From positions 1-6,031 of the forward strand of contig WALH01000096.1 in the NCBI GenBank assembly GCA_015522935.1: DNA of 6,031 nucleotides, read 5' to 3'. The notes beneath the pieces were generated by a model. That model was given only the letters and a program-made list of their open reading frames with translations. It was not told the DNA's origin and did not search any database. Below are positions 1 to 5,922 of the stretch, piece by piece. The stretch comes from DHVE2 group archaeon (GTDB lineage Archaea; Thermoplasmatota; Thermoplasmata; Thermoplasmatales; Aciduliprofundaceae). How positions within the stretch are numbered: position 1 is the stretch's first letter; each line of letters starts with the position of its first letter. The position numbers and the translations under genes were made by a program.

Positions 1-4
1 AATT

Positions 5-355
5 ATGAAAGATTCCAGCGGTCTACTGTTCGTAGCGGCAATGTTCATAGGAATGGGTATTGGAATGATGTTCAATATGGCGGGAGCTGGCACGATTGTA
101 GGCATGGGTGTTGGTTTCCTTTTTATGGCCATATACAGAACGAGAGATGTCAAACACAAGTTCACTTTTCCGAGTGATGAAGGAAGAATAGGAATTTTAG
201 TGCTTGGACTTATTCTCATAGGTGCAGGCATATGCATGCTTGCATGTCCGAGGAGTGCGTATGTGTATTTGGGTGCAATAGGGATAATTGGACTTGGAGT
301 ATTCTTTTTACTTCTTGGCTTGAAAAGAGACGAGGATAAAAAACAGGAGTCCTAA
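5..355 (+). CDS. Small four-helix membrane protein of unknown function
   Basis: This 116-residue protein is almost entirely hydrophobic, with four likely membrane helices at about residues 7-25, 27-44, 61-81 and 86-106. The loop between helices 2 and 3 (about 45-60) and the C-terminal tail (107-116) carry most of the charge (R45, R47, K50, K52; K107, R108, K112, K113). By the positive-inside rule, both ends and the middle loop face the cytoplasm. The helices are rich in Gly in GxxxG-like spacing, which suggests tight helix packing. The two halves look alike: each has an IGxGI core, a second Gly-rich helix and a basic tail, so an old duplication of a helical hairpin is plausible. Only four bases precede the ATG, so its promoter and ribosome-binding site cannot be judged and a start further upstream is possible. 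I recognise no family. The next gene has its own promoter, so the two are probably separate transcription units. Confidence 0.75.
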   Translation: MKDSSGLLFVAAMFIGMGIGMMFNMAGAGTIVGMGVGFLFMAIYRTRDVKHKFTFPSDEGRIGILVLGLILIGAGICMLACPRSAYVYLGAIGIIGLGVFFLLLGLKRDEDKKQES

Positions 356-399
356 AGAAAAAATATTTCTTATTGAGCCATTTATCAATCATCGTTTTT
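355..399 (+). terminator. Possible weak terminator after the small membrane protein
   Basis: An AT-only-like hairpin (AAGAAA at 355-360, TTTCTT at 366-371, five-base loop) begins at the stop codon, and a run of five T residues lies at 395-399. Archaeal termination usually relies on T-tracts rather than hairpins, so the T-run is the more meaningful part. Both signals are weak. Confidence 0.25.
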
Positions 400-412
400 G
401 CAATGGTAAAAC

Positions 413-419
413 TTTATAT
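413..419 (+). promoter_or_regulatory. TATA box for the surface-protein gene
   Basis: TTTATAT is preceded by an A-rich stretch (GTAAAAC) that could act as a BRE. Its centre is about 40 bases before the ATG at 456. With the usual archaeal spacing of roughly 25 bases from TATA centre to transcription start, the message would begin near 438-442. That leaves a very short leader that just includes the ribosome-binding site. A second AT-rich candidate at 422-431 would place the start inside or after the ribosome-binding site, so I prefer the first. Confidence 0.55.
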
Positions 420-440
420 CCTTTAATTATATTGCTTTTA

Positions 441-448
441 AAGGAGGT
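441..448 (+). promoter_or_regulatory. Strong ribosome-binding site that fixes the start at 456
   Basis: AAGGAGGT matches the anti-Shine-Dalgarno consensus, and GGAGGT ends seven bases before the ATG at 456. The frame also opens upstream with a TTG at 432, but that start would put the ribosome-binding site inside the coding region and leave no leader. The ATG is therefore the true start. It is the only perfect Shine-Dalgarno in front of a gene start in this window. Confidence 0.9.
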
Positions 449-455
449 AGTAACC

Positions 456-2090
456 ATGGCGAGTAGGGATGATGAACTTAAAAATTCAACTGTTAAGGGT
501 AAAGGTTCAAATGGAGGGTTTGTAAACGGTCTCACAAACGGCCTAACCAATGGTTTAACAAATGGAAACAGCAAAACAAATGGCTTGGTAAATGGCCAAA
601 ACGGTAAGAATGGCAACAACAAGCCCAAGAGGGGTATGATGAAAACGTTTCGTGGCAGAATGGCTGTGTGGGCAGTAATAGGCGTTGTTCTTCTTCTGAT
701 ATTCGGTGCATTTGCATTCTCGGCAAATATGTTTAAAGGGGGAGGAATAAACTGGAACGGAATAAACAAGTACGCAGATGTGGACACCTCATTCATAAGT
801 GTTTCCAGTGTGAACATAACCCAATATGCGTTTCATCAGGGATATGGCAACTTCTATTTCTACATAGAATTCAACAGCAAATTTTCTGAAAGTAACGAAT
901 ACAAGAATCTTGCGTACATATTCATACAGAGCGGTTCATCAACAGGATACAAAACAGGATATATAAATGCGAATTATCTTATAAGAATAGAGGGGTTCAA
1001 TGGTGCTGTCACGGGTTCTCTTATGACATACAACGGCACAGGTTATGACTGGAATTGGATAACCTCGGGGGGTATAAGCATTAGTGAGAGCGGAAATACC
1101 ATTCAGGGTTATGTTAAAACAACATTCAGCAGTGATGCAAGAATTATGGTGGTGGCACAGAATGGATACGTTCAGGATATAACTCCTGTTGTGGGCATAG
1201 AGAAAACCTCTCTTGTAGTTCTTCAGAGTTATTCTGGAGATAAGATGAATATCAAATTAATACCTCTTTACGGAACGGTAAATATAAATGACATTTCCGT
1301 TGGTGCAACATCCAATGTGGAAATTACCAATCCAAGCGTTCTTAAGAATGTGGGTGAAATATCATCACCCAAAACAATAACTCTGAATATTCAAGCAACC
1401 ACTGGTAGTGCTAAGATATGGGTGAAAAGTGTAAGTTCTGATGCCTTCACAACGACAATATGGGGCTATGGATATCGAAAGTATATTGGAAAAGGGATAG
1501 TTATTGACGGCATATTTGACGACTGGAAAAACATTCCCAAATACTCATCAACTTCTTCCGTAAAAAATCCGAACATAGAGATGGAAAATTATGCCAATAC
1601 AACTTACTCTGGAAATAATTACTTCTATCTGAGTGTTGTGGGCTCCATGCTCAACGGCAACATAGCTCCTGAAATGAGCAAAACCCAGTCCTCTGGCGGG
1701 GGTACTGGTGGCGGTGGTAAACCCATGCCAAAATATCCATACGATTACGCAGAGATAGATTTCACCACAAGCAATGGGTACACACATAAGATCAAGATCT
1801 GGGGATACAACGGTGTGGTTATGGGGATCCAGTTAGATGGAAAAAATGCCGAAAACATAGTTAAGGTAGGAGTTGGCAAAGATGGGAAATATGGAGCACT
1901 GGAAGTTGAGCTCCAAGGCAGTTATAAGATAAAAAGCTATAGATTTGTTATGACTGACTGGAGTGGTTTGCATAGTATAGCCACAAAAAGTGGTCCAGTG
2001 GAAGAGGCGCCAGAATTCTCCTCAACAATCGCAGTGCCCCTGCTCTTCATTCTCGCAGTGCCAATAATACTCAGACGCAGAATAAGGTGA
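456..2090 (+). CDS. Surface protein: Asn-Gly repeat tail, signal anchor, two beta modules, PEF-CTERM-like end
   Basis: 544 residues from the ATG at 456. Residues 1-68 are predicted cytoplasmic: a polar tail with NGLT repeats (24-37) and further NG pairs to about 53, then a basic stretch (K56, K58, R59, K63, R66, R68). A hydrophobic segment (69-89) is a signal anchor or late signal peptide. The rest is rich in Tyr, Asn, Ser and beta-prone residues, as in secreted archaeal proteins. Two modules resemble CBM9/DOMON-type sandwiches: one at about 106-250, the other at about 346-508, opening with IDGIFDDW (350-357). They share an N-x-YFY strand (132-136; 387-391) and an I-x-I-x-G-[FY]-N-G motif (176-183; 446-453). 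Module 2 holds a Gly-rich insert (413-421). A possible Ig-like linker spans 250-340. The C-terminus has PEF (519-521), a hydrophobic stretch (525-539) and RRRIR, the arrangement of PEF-CTERM archaeosortase substrates. Ligand and role are unknown; sugar binding or a cell-surface structural role are guesses. The architecture is firmer than the function. Confidence 0.85.
   Translation: MASRDDELKNSTVKGKGSNGGFVNGLTNGLTNGLTNGNSKTNGLVNGQNGKNGNNKPKRGMMKTFRGRMAVWAVIGVVLLLIFGAFAFSANMFKGGGINWNGINKYADVDTSFISVSSVNITQYAFHQGYGNFYFYIEFNSKFSESNEYKNLAYIFIQSGSSTGYKTGYINANYLIRIEGFNGAVTGSLMTYNGTGYDWNWITSGGISISESGNTIQGYVKTTFSSDARIMVVAQNGYVQDITPVVGIEKTSLVVLQSYSGDKMNIKLIPLYGTVNINDISVGATSNVEITNPSVLKNVGEISSPKTITLNIQATTGSAKIWVKSVSSDAFTTTIWGYGYRKYIGKGIVIDGIFDDWKNIPKYSSTSSVKNPNIEMENYANTTYSGNNYFYLSVVGSMLNGNIAPEMSKTQSSGGGTGGGGKPMPKYPYDYAEIDFTTSNGYTHKIKIWGYNGVVMGIQLDGKNAENIVKVGVGKDGKYGALEVELQGSYKIKSYRFVMTDWSGLHSIATKSGPVEEAPEFSSTIAVPLLFILAVPIILRRRIR
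525..566 (+). repeat. In-frame tandem repeats coding NGLT units
   Basis: Three consecutive 12-base units plus a partial fourth encode N-G-L-T, N-G-L-T, N-G-L-T, N-G (residues 24-37). Looser copies follow at residues 42-53 (TNGLVNG, then QNGKNG). The units differ at synonymous positions: Asn is AAC or AAT, Gly is GGT, GGC or GGA, Leu is CTC, CTA or TTA, and Thr is ACA or ACC. The protein repeat is therefore conserved while the DNA repeat has decayed, which argues against a recent replication-slippage expansion. Confidence 0.85.
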
Positions 2091-2108
2091 AGTGAAAATT
2101 TCCTTCTC

Positions 2109-2120
2109 TTTTTTGTTTTT
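2109..2120 (+). terminator. T-tract terminator of the surface-protein gene
   Basis: T6-G-T5 begins 19 bases after the stop codon at 2088-2090, in an otherwise pyrimidine-rich stretch that continues to about 2137. Uninterrupted T-tracts are the standard archaeal termination signal. It sits in the 35-base gap between two convergent genes and would stop rightward transcription just before galT. In the leftward direction the gap offers only a TTTT at 2100-2097, so galT termination is less well marked. Confidence 0.6.
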
Positions 2121-2125
2121 CTGTT

Positions 2126-3133
2126 TTATTTCTCTCTTAAAATCTCTGCGGCTTTTTCTGGAGGCATGGGATTTATGTAGAAACCAGTGCCCCATTCAAA
2201 TCCTGCGGGCTTGGAAAGGCGGGGCATTATTTCAAGGTGCCAGTGATAGTATCTATATTCATTTTTTGTATTCACGGGGGAAGTGTGAATGTAGTAATTG
2301 AATGGTACATCAGGAACTGCAGCGAATAATCTGCGAAGTGCATCCTTCAGAACTCTGCCGAATTCCCAGACCAAATCATCATTCAAGCTGATTTTCTCGA
2401 ATCTTGAATCATGGAACTTGGGAAGGAGCCACATTTCAAATGGAAAGCGGGACGCGTAGGGGCAGATGGTTATGAAATTGGTGCTTTCAGCCACAACCCT
2501 CTCACCCTTCTCCTTTTCCATGCTTATTATCTCGTCGTATATGCACCTTCCAGCAGTATTTATGTAGTATTTTTTCGCACCATAGAGTTCATCGGATATT
2601 ATTCTGGGGATCATTGGTGTAGCGATCAACTGTGAATGAGGATGAGTTAGCGATGCACCCGCATCCTTGCCGTAATTTTTGAATATGAGTATGTACTTGA
2701 ATCTCTTATCATTTGTCAAATCCACAAATCTATCAATGTAAGCATGTATTATTTCGTGCATCTGGTAATCGCTCAGTTCGTAGGGTTTCAGGTAATGCTC
2801 TGGAGTTTCTATTATTACTTCATGAGCCCCAACCCCATTCATCTTCCTGAAAACTTTGTTTTCCTTGTAATTTACATCTCCCTCGATTCTCAATGCTGGA
2901 TACTTGTTAGGGATTACACGAATCCACCATCCACCGCTATTCTTCTCGCCATCCTTACGGTATGCCAGAATTTCAGGGGGAGTCATAAATTCGTGGCCCG
3001 GGCAGAACGGGCATTGCTCTGCATTGTTCTTATCCACCTTGGGAACTTTGAAATCAGAGGGTCTTAAATTTCTCTCAGGCGAGATTACCACCCACTGGGA
3101 TTCAATAACGTAATCCTTTCTTATTTCGGGCAT
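2126..3133 (-). CDS. galT: Galactose-1-phosphate uridylyltransferase
   Basis: 335 residues, a normal length for the family. The enzyme exchanges UMP between UDP-glucose and galactose-1-phosphate (Leloir pathway) through a uridylylated histidine, in the cytoplasm. The protein belongs to the HIT superfamily. Visible motifs are a CxxC pair (C41, C44), H113 in a PEHY context, the catalytic HPHSQ (H164, nucleophile H166, Q168) and a second HWH (H297, H299) in HWHLEIMPR near the C-terminus. C41/C44/H113/H164 fit the zinc site described for E. coli GalT (C52, C55, H115, H164, from memory). The start MPEIRKD aligns with typical family N-termini, and no Shine-Dalgarno precedes it. It lies nine bases after the purB stop, so it is probably the last gene of a ubiD-purB-galT transcript. 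In an archaeon it may use other hexose-1-phosphates and supply UDP-sugars for glycosylation; substrate preference cannot be read from sequence. Confidence 0.93.
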   Translation of the reverse strand: MPEIRKDYVIESQWVVISPERNLRPSDFKVPKVDKNNAEQCPFCPGHEFMTPPEILAYRKDGEKNSGGWWIRVIPNKYPALRIEGDVNYKENKVFRKMNGVGAHEVIIETPEHYLKPYELSDYQMHEIIHAYIDRFVDLTNDKRFKYILIFKNYGKDAGASLTHPHSQLIATPMIPRIISDELYGAKKYYINTAGRCIYDEIISMEKEKGERVVAESTNFITICPYASRFPFEMWLLPKFHDSRFEKISLNDDLVWEFGRVLKDALRRLFAAVPDVPFNYYIHTSPVNTKNEYRYYHWHLEIMPRLSKPAGFEWGTGFYINPMPPEKAAEILREK

Positions 3134-3142
3134 TGAAAAAGT

Positions 3143-4477
3143 TTAACTCAATACTTTATTTAATTCTTTCCACCTTTGAATTATGTTATTTATTATTTCA
3201 TCCTTTGCTCCAAGATAACTCTCAGGGTCAAAGATTTCATCGATTTTATTTTTAACAATCTCTCCAATCCTTTCATCTTTAAGCAAATTTTCCTTGAAAT
3301 CTCCGTCTTTCATTGCTATTCTCCTTACAATCTCATGCGCCTCCTGTCTTCCCAAGCCGTTCTCCACAAGGTACATTATAATCTTCTCTGCAAAAACCTC
3401 TGGATGTTTCTTTAAGTTATCCATCATCCTTTTCTCGTTGATCCTAAGATCTCCAAACACGTAAATGGCCTTGTTGAGAATATCGTCTATGAGAACGCAA
3501 ACATGCGGAATTATAAATCTCTCCGCTGAAGAATTGCTTAAATCCCTCTCGTGCCATAGAATCGAAGATTCGTGCATCGGATTGACAAAGCCCCTGATTA
3601 TCCTCGCCAGTCCGCAGATGTTCTCGCTTATTATTGGATTTCTCTTCTGCGCCATTGTGCTAGAGCCAACCTGCTTGCTTGTATCAAACGGTTCCTCCAC
3701 CTCACCAATCTCGCTTCTCTGGAGATTTCTTATCTCCGTGGCGAATCTTTCGAGCGATGTGGCTATGCCGGCAATGAAGGATACAAACTCCACATATCTA
3801 TCCCTAGCGACTATCTGTGTAGGTGACTCCTCGGGATTGAGATTGAGCTCTTTCATAACTAAATTCTGAATTCTTATTGCATCTTTACCGAAGGACGCAC
3901 CCGTGCCCACGGCACCTATCATCTTTCCCACGAGTATTCTTTTTCTTATTTCCCTTAGCCTTTCATGGTGACGAAGCATCTCTGCCAGATAATTCGCTAT
4001 TTTGAGTCCGAAGGTTATAGGTATGGCCGCCTGACCATGGGTTCTGCCTAACATCACTGTATTTCGATATTTTTCGCTCAATTGTGCCAAGCTAAATTCA
4101 AATTTCCACATATCCTCCTCCAAAATATCCAGAAACTCTCGAATCTGCAAAGCGGTGGCGGTATCTATAATATCGTTGCTTGTAGCCCCCAAATGTATGT
4201 ACTTCCCGCATTCTCCAGACACTTCGGACATCGCTTTAACAAGGGACATGACATCATGCTTTATCTCCTTCTCAATTTCCTTTACCCTCTCTATTTTTAT
4301 TTTTTTTATGTTATTTTCCACGACCTCTGGGCAGTGGGATGGGATGTGATTTAGACTGGCATGGGCCTTTAAAAGTGATATCTCAACATCCATCATCTTT
4401 CTAATTTTATTCCCCTCGGAAAAAATCTCCTTTACCTCTTCTCGACCGTATCTGTAATCCAGCGGGCAAACAGGCAT
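3143..4477 (-). CDS. purB: Adenylosuccinate lyase
   Basis: 444 residues, typical of archaeal and Gram-positive PurB. It removes fumarate from SAICAR (giving AICAR) and from adenylosuccinate (giving AMP), so it acts twice in purine synthesis; the family works as a homotetramer with active sites built from three subunits. All three conserved regions are present: H74-D75, HLGATSND (95-102), GRTHGQ (144-149) and the signature GSSTMAQKRNP (271-281), whose serine pair S272-S273 lies on the mobile catalytic loop. The histidines H74, H95 and H147 have the same spacing as H68, H89 and H141 of the B. subtilis enzyme (from memory), which supports a working active site. The opening MPVCPLDYRYG is also characteristic of the family and supports the ATG chosen. 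The ATG follows the ubiD stop by 15 bases with no Shine-Dalgarno, which suggests translational coupling within one operon. Argininosuccinate lyase is unlikely given these motifs. Confidence 0.96.
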   Translation of the reverse strand: MPVCPLDYRYGREEVKEIFSEGNKIRKMMDVEISLLKAHASLNHIPSHCPEVVENNIKKIKIERVKEIEKEIKHDVMSLVKAMSEVSGECGKYIHLGATSNDIIDTATALQIREFLDILEEDMWKFEFSLAQLSEKYRNTVMLGRTHGQAAIPITFGLKIANYLAEMLRHHERLREIRKRILVGKMIGAVGTGASFGKDAIRIQNLVMKELNLNPEESPTQIVARDRYVEFVSFIAGIATSLERFATEIRNLQRSEIGEVEEPFDTSKQVGSSTMAQKRNPIISENICGLARIIRGFVNPMHESSILWHERDLSNSSAERFIIPHVCVLIDDILNKAIYVFGDLRINEKRMMDNLKKHPEVFAEKIIMYLVENGLGRQEAHEIVRRIAMKDGDFKENLLKDERIGEIVKNKIDEIFDPESYLGAKDEIINNIIQRWKELNKVLS

Positions 4478-4492
4478 ACTGAGGTATGGAGT

Positions 4493-5743
4493 TTAACTAT
4501 TAATAATTTTTACACGCTTAAATTTCTCTCGGTTTTCTAAAGGCATGGTAGCATCGAAACCCATCTTTATCGTTAGATGCTCTTCGTACGAACTTGGATC
4601 CAGTGAAGAGCCCCTTGTTGGGCCCATTTTTATCAAATCTCTATCACCCTGAAATCTTGTTGCTATGGCAAATTCCACATCTTCGGGATTGTGTATATCT
4701 ATGTCTTCATCCACAACTATCACATGCTTAAGGGAGTGATGACCGCGAAATGCCGCCATTATCGCACGTCTACCATCTTCCTCATCATGTTTTCTTATTT
4801 TCACCACGGCGTGAAGCCATGAGCACCCTCCGGGAGTGAGATAAACATCCTGCACTTCCACCCCAGCGTTTCTCACCTCCCAGAATATGGTTGCCTCCCG
4901 TGGTAAGCCCATGAGATTATAATGCTCGTAGCCACCGGGCATTATGAGATGGAAAATCTTTTTTCGGGCATAGAACCTGTCGAAGACAACAACAGGCTGT
5001 TTCCTTACAATATCGTATGTTCCGGTTATATCAACAAATGGGCCTTCATTTACCTTCTCGTCGATTATCCTCCCCTCCAAAATGATTTCCGATTTGTATG
5101 GAACTACAGAGCCGTTAGGTGTTTTCATGGCAATTTCTCTATTTCCAACAGTTAGAAGTTTTATCGATGAAGCTATTTCCAGTTCATCTACATTGTAATC
5201 AACACTTGTGGCCGATGCTATCTGCACGTTAAGTTCAGAGCCTATTACCACTGCGATTTTTAACTCCTCTCCATGCTCAATAGCATCATTATACATTGTG
5301 TATAAATCCCGAGGAACAAGACGAATAGCAGCTCGATTATCATCAAGAATCATCATCCTGTGAAAAGATGCATTCCTCTTCCCATTATGCTCAGCAAATA
5401 CTATACCGGATGTTATATACCTCCCTCCGTCATTCGGATAATACTTTGGAAAGGGAAAATCTAAAAGAGAGAAACTCTCGCTCTTCATATCAAATTTTCG
5501 CATTTCGTACTCTGTGGGCACATCTATACTTTTTATAAGAATTTCGTGAAGATCCTTGCCGATAACCATATTTATTCTCTTCCTTTCTGCCCAGAGATTC
5601 CCCACCGCACCATATCCATTTAAGTCGGGAAAATAAACGATTTTCTTTGGATACCTGGCCATATATTTTGGTATGTCTTCAATATCCACATCTCTAATTT
5701 CCACAACATTATCTCTAAACATCTCCAAATATCTTTCAATCAT
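4493..5743 (-). CDS. UbiD-family prenyl-FMN decarboxylase, possibly anhydromevalonate phosphate decarboxylase
   Basis: 416 residues, shorter than bacterial UbiD (about 490) but like many archaeal members. UbiD enzymes decarboxylate unsaturated acids using prenylated FMN made by UbiX. Visible hallmarks are NLWAERKRI (49-57), the central GRYITSG...R129 region (107-129) that binds the cofactor in the family, the acidic stretch SEIILEG (218-224) with NEGPF (232-236), the MPGGYEH loop (268-274), and the C-terminal VVVDEDIDIHNPEDVEFA (342-359), RFQGDRD (363-369) and KMGFDAT (393-399). I infer an intact enzyme. The best archaeal candidate role is the step trans-anhydromevalonate 5-phosphate to isopentenyl phosphate in the archaeal mevalonate pathway, where short UbiD proteins act with the aconitase-X dehydratase. 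Aromatic-acid or menaquinone-precursor decarboxylation cannot be excluded. It is the first gene of the presumed operon with purB and galT. The ATG lies about 24 bases after the TATA centre, so its message is probably leaderless. Confidence 0.88.
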   Translation of the reverse strand: MIERYLEMFRDNVVEIRDVDIEDIPKYMARYPKKIVYFPDLNGYGAVGNLWAERKRINMVIGKDLHEILIKSIDVPTEYEMRKFDMKSESFSLLDFPFPKYYPNDGGRYITSGIVFAEHNGKRNASFHRMMILDDNRAAIRLVPRDLYTMYNDAIEHGEELKIAVVIGSELNVQIASATSVDYNVDELEIASSIKLLTVGNREIAMKTPNGSVVPYKSEIILEGRIIDEKVNEGPFVDITGTYDIVRKQPVVVFDRFYARKKIFHLIMPGGYEHYNLMGLPREATIFWEVRNAGVEVQDVYLTPGGCSWLHAVVKIRKHDEEDGRRAIMAAFRGHHSLKHVIVVDEDIDIHNPEDVEFAIATRFQGDRDLIKMGPTRGSSLDPSSYEEHLTIKMGFDATMPLENREKFKRVKIINS

Positions 5744-5762
5744 ATGCAGTGTATTTCTTTTG

Positions 5763-5770
5763 TATTATTT
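5763..5770 (-). promoter_or_regulatory. TATA box for the ubiD-purB-galT operon
   Basis: Read leftward, the sequence is CTAAATAATAC with an A-rich flank. Its centre (about 5766) is some 23-24 bases before the ATG at 5743, the usual distance from TATA to transcription start in archaea. Transcription would then begin at or within a few bases of the start codon, giving a leaderless message. No Shine-Dalgarno is present, which agrees. Confidence 0.55.
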
Positions 5771-5771
5771 A

Positions 5772-5866
5772 GTTTTTGGTGTAGCCCCTTTCTTTAGAAA
5801 AGAAAGGTGCCACAGCCCGCCTACGGCAGGCTTGCTCGCATCTTGCGATGCTCATTACCCCAAAAC
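5772..5866 (-). ncRNA. Structured four-way-junction element, function unknown
   Basis: Read leftward from 5866, these 95 bases can be folded by hand as follows. A closing stem pairs 5866-5856 with 5772-5783 (ten pairs, one bulged A, one G·A mismatch). Arm 1 pairs GCATC (5851-5847) with GATGC (5842-5838) around a GCAA tetraloop. Arm 2 pairs 5832-5825 with 5821-5814 (eight pairs including one G·U) around GTA. Arm 3 pairs 5810-5799 with 5795-5784 (eleven pairs, one mismatch) around TCT. The GNRA loop exists only in the leftward RNA, and the G·U pair would be C·A in the other strand, so RNA from the leftward strand is favoured. The arms are more GC-rich than their surroundings. It lies just upstream of the ubiD TATA box, so it is not part of the predicted leaderless operon message. 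It could instead be a small dispersed inverted-repeat element (MITE-like) or a 3' structure of the gene on the right. There is no tRNA T-loop signature. Confidence 0.4.
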
Positions 5867-5872
5867 AAAAAA
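5862..5872 (-). terminator. T-tract terminator for the partial gene at the right edge
   Basis: Read leftward this is T6-G-T4, about 50 bases after the stop codon at 5925-5923. It is the first T-tract beyond that stop and would end the upstream gene's message just before or inside the structured element. A short imperfect hairpin (ACCCCAA at 5857-5863 with TTGGGT at 5873-5878) overlaps it. Confidence 0.4.
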
Positions 5873-5922
5873 TTGGGTGGAGTTAACGGGAATGAAGCCA
5901 ACGAGTGGAGTGAGCGAAGGGG
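5873..5922. other. Remaining gap between the structured element and the partial gene
   Basis: No gene, promoter or stable hairpin is apparent in these 50 bases. The segment contains the palindrome GTTAAC (5882-5887) and two adjacent copies of GAGTG (5903-5912) followed by AGCGA. Within the larger gap between ubiD and the partial gene (5744-5922) there is no open frame of note on either strand. Confidence 0.5.

Noticed and set aside
432..455. Upstream TTG start giving an eight-residue longer surface protein
   Set aside because: The extra codons cover the AAGGAGGT ribosome-binding site, which is well placed for the ATG at 456. The longer start would lie too close to the TATA box to leave a leader.
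389..817. Leftward open frame opposite the start of the surface-protein gene
   Set aside because: Its Pro/Phe/Leu-rich translation is the antisense of the repeat tail and signal anchor; the + strand gene has a promoter, a ribosome-binding site and a coherent architecture.
1734..1751. YPYDYA, resembling the HA epitope tag YPYDVPDYA
   Set aside because: Only part of the tag sequence is present, and it lies within a beta-strand-like stretch of a natural domain with ordinary local codon use, so the likeness is chance.
3465..3869. Rightward open frame inside purB
   Set aside because: It is antisense to the conserved catalytic region of PurB, has no start signals, and its translation has no coherent domain.
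5779..5813. Bacterial-type intrinsic terminator hairpin
   Set aside because: The hairpin is strong but no T-run follows it on either strand, and archaeal termination does not usually need one.
5772..5866. tRNA or tRNA-like gene, suggested by three arms and an ACACCA near the 3' end
   Set aside because: There is no T-loop GTTCRA, no D-loop pattern and no seven-base anticodon loop; the arms have tri- and tetraloops and the stem lengths do not fit.
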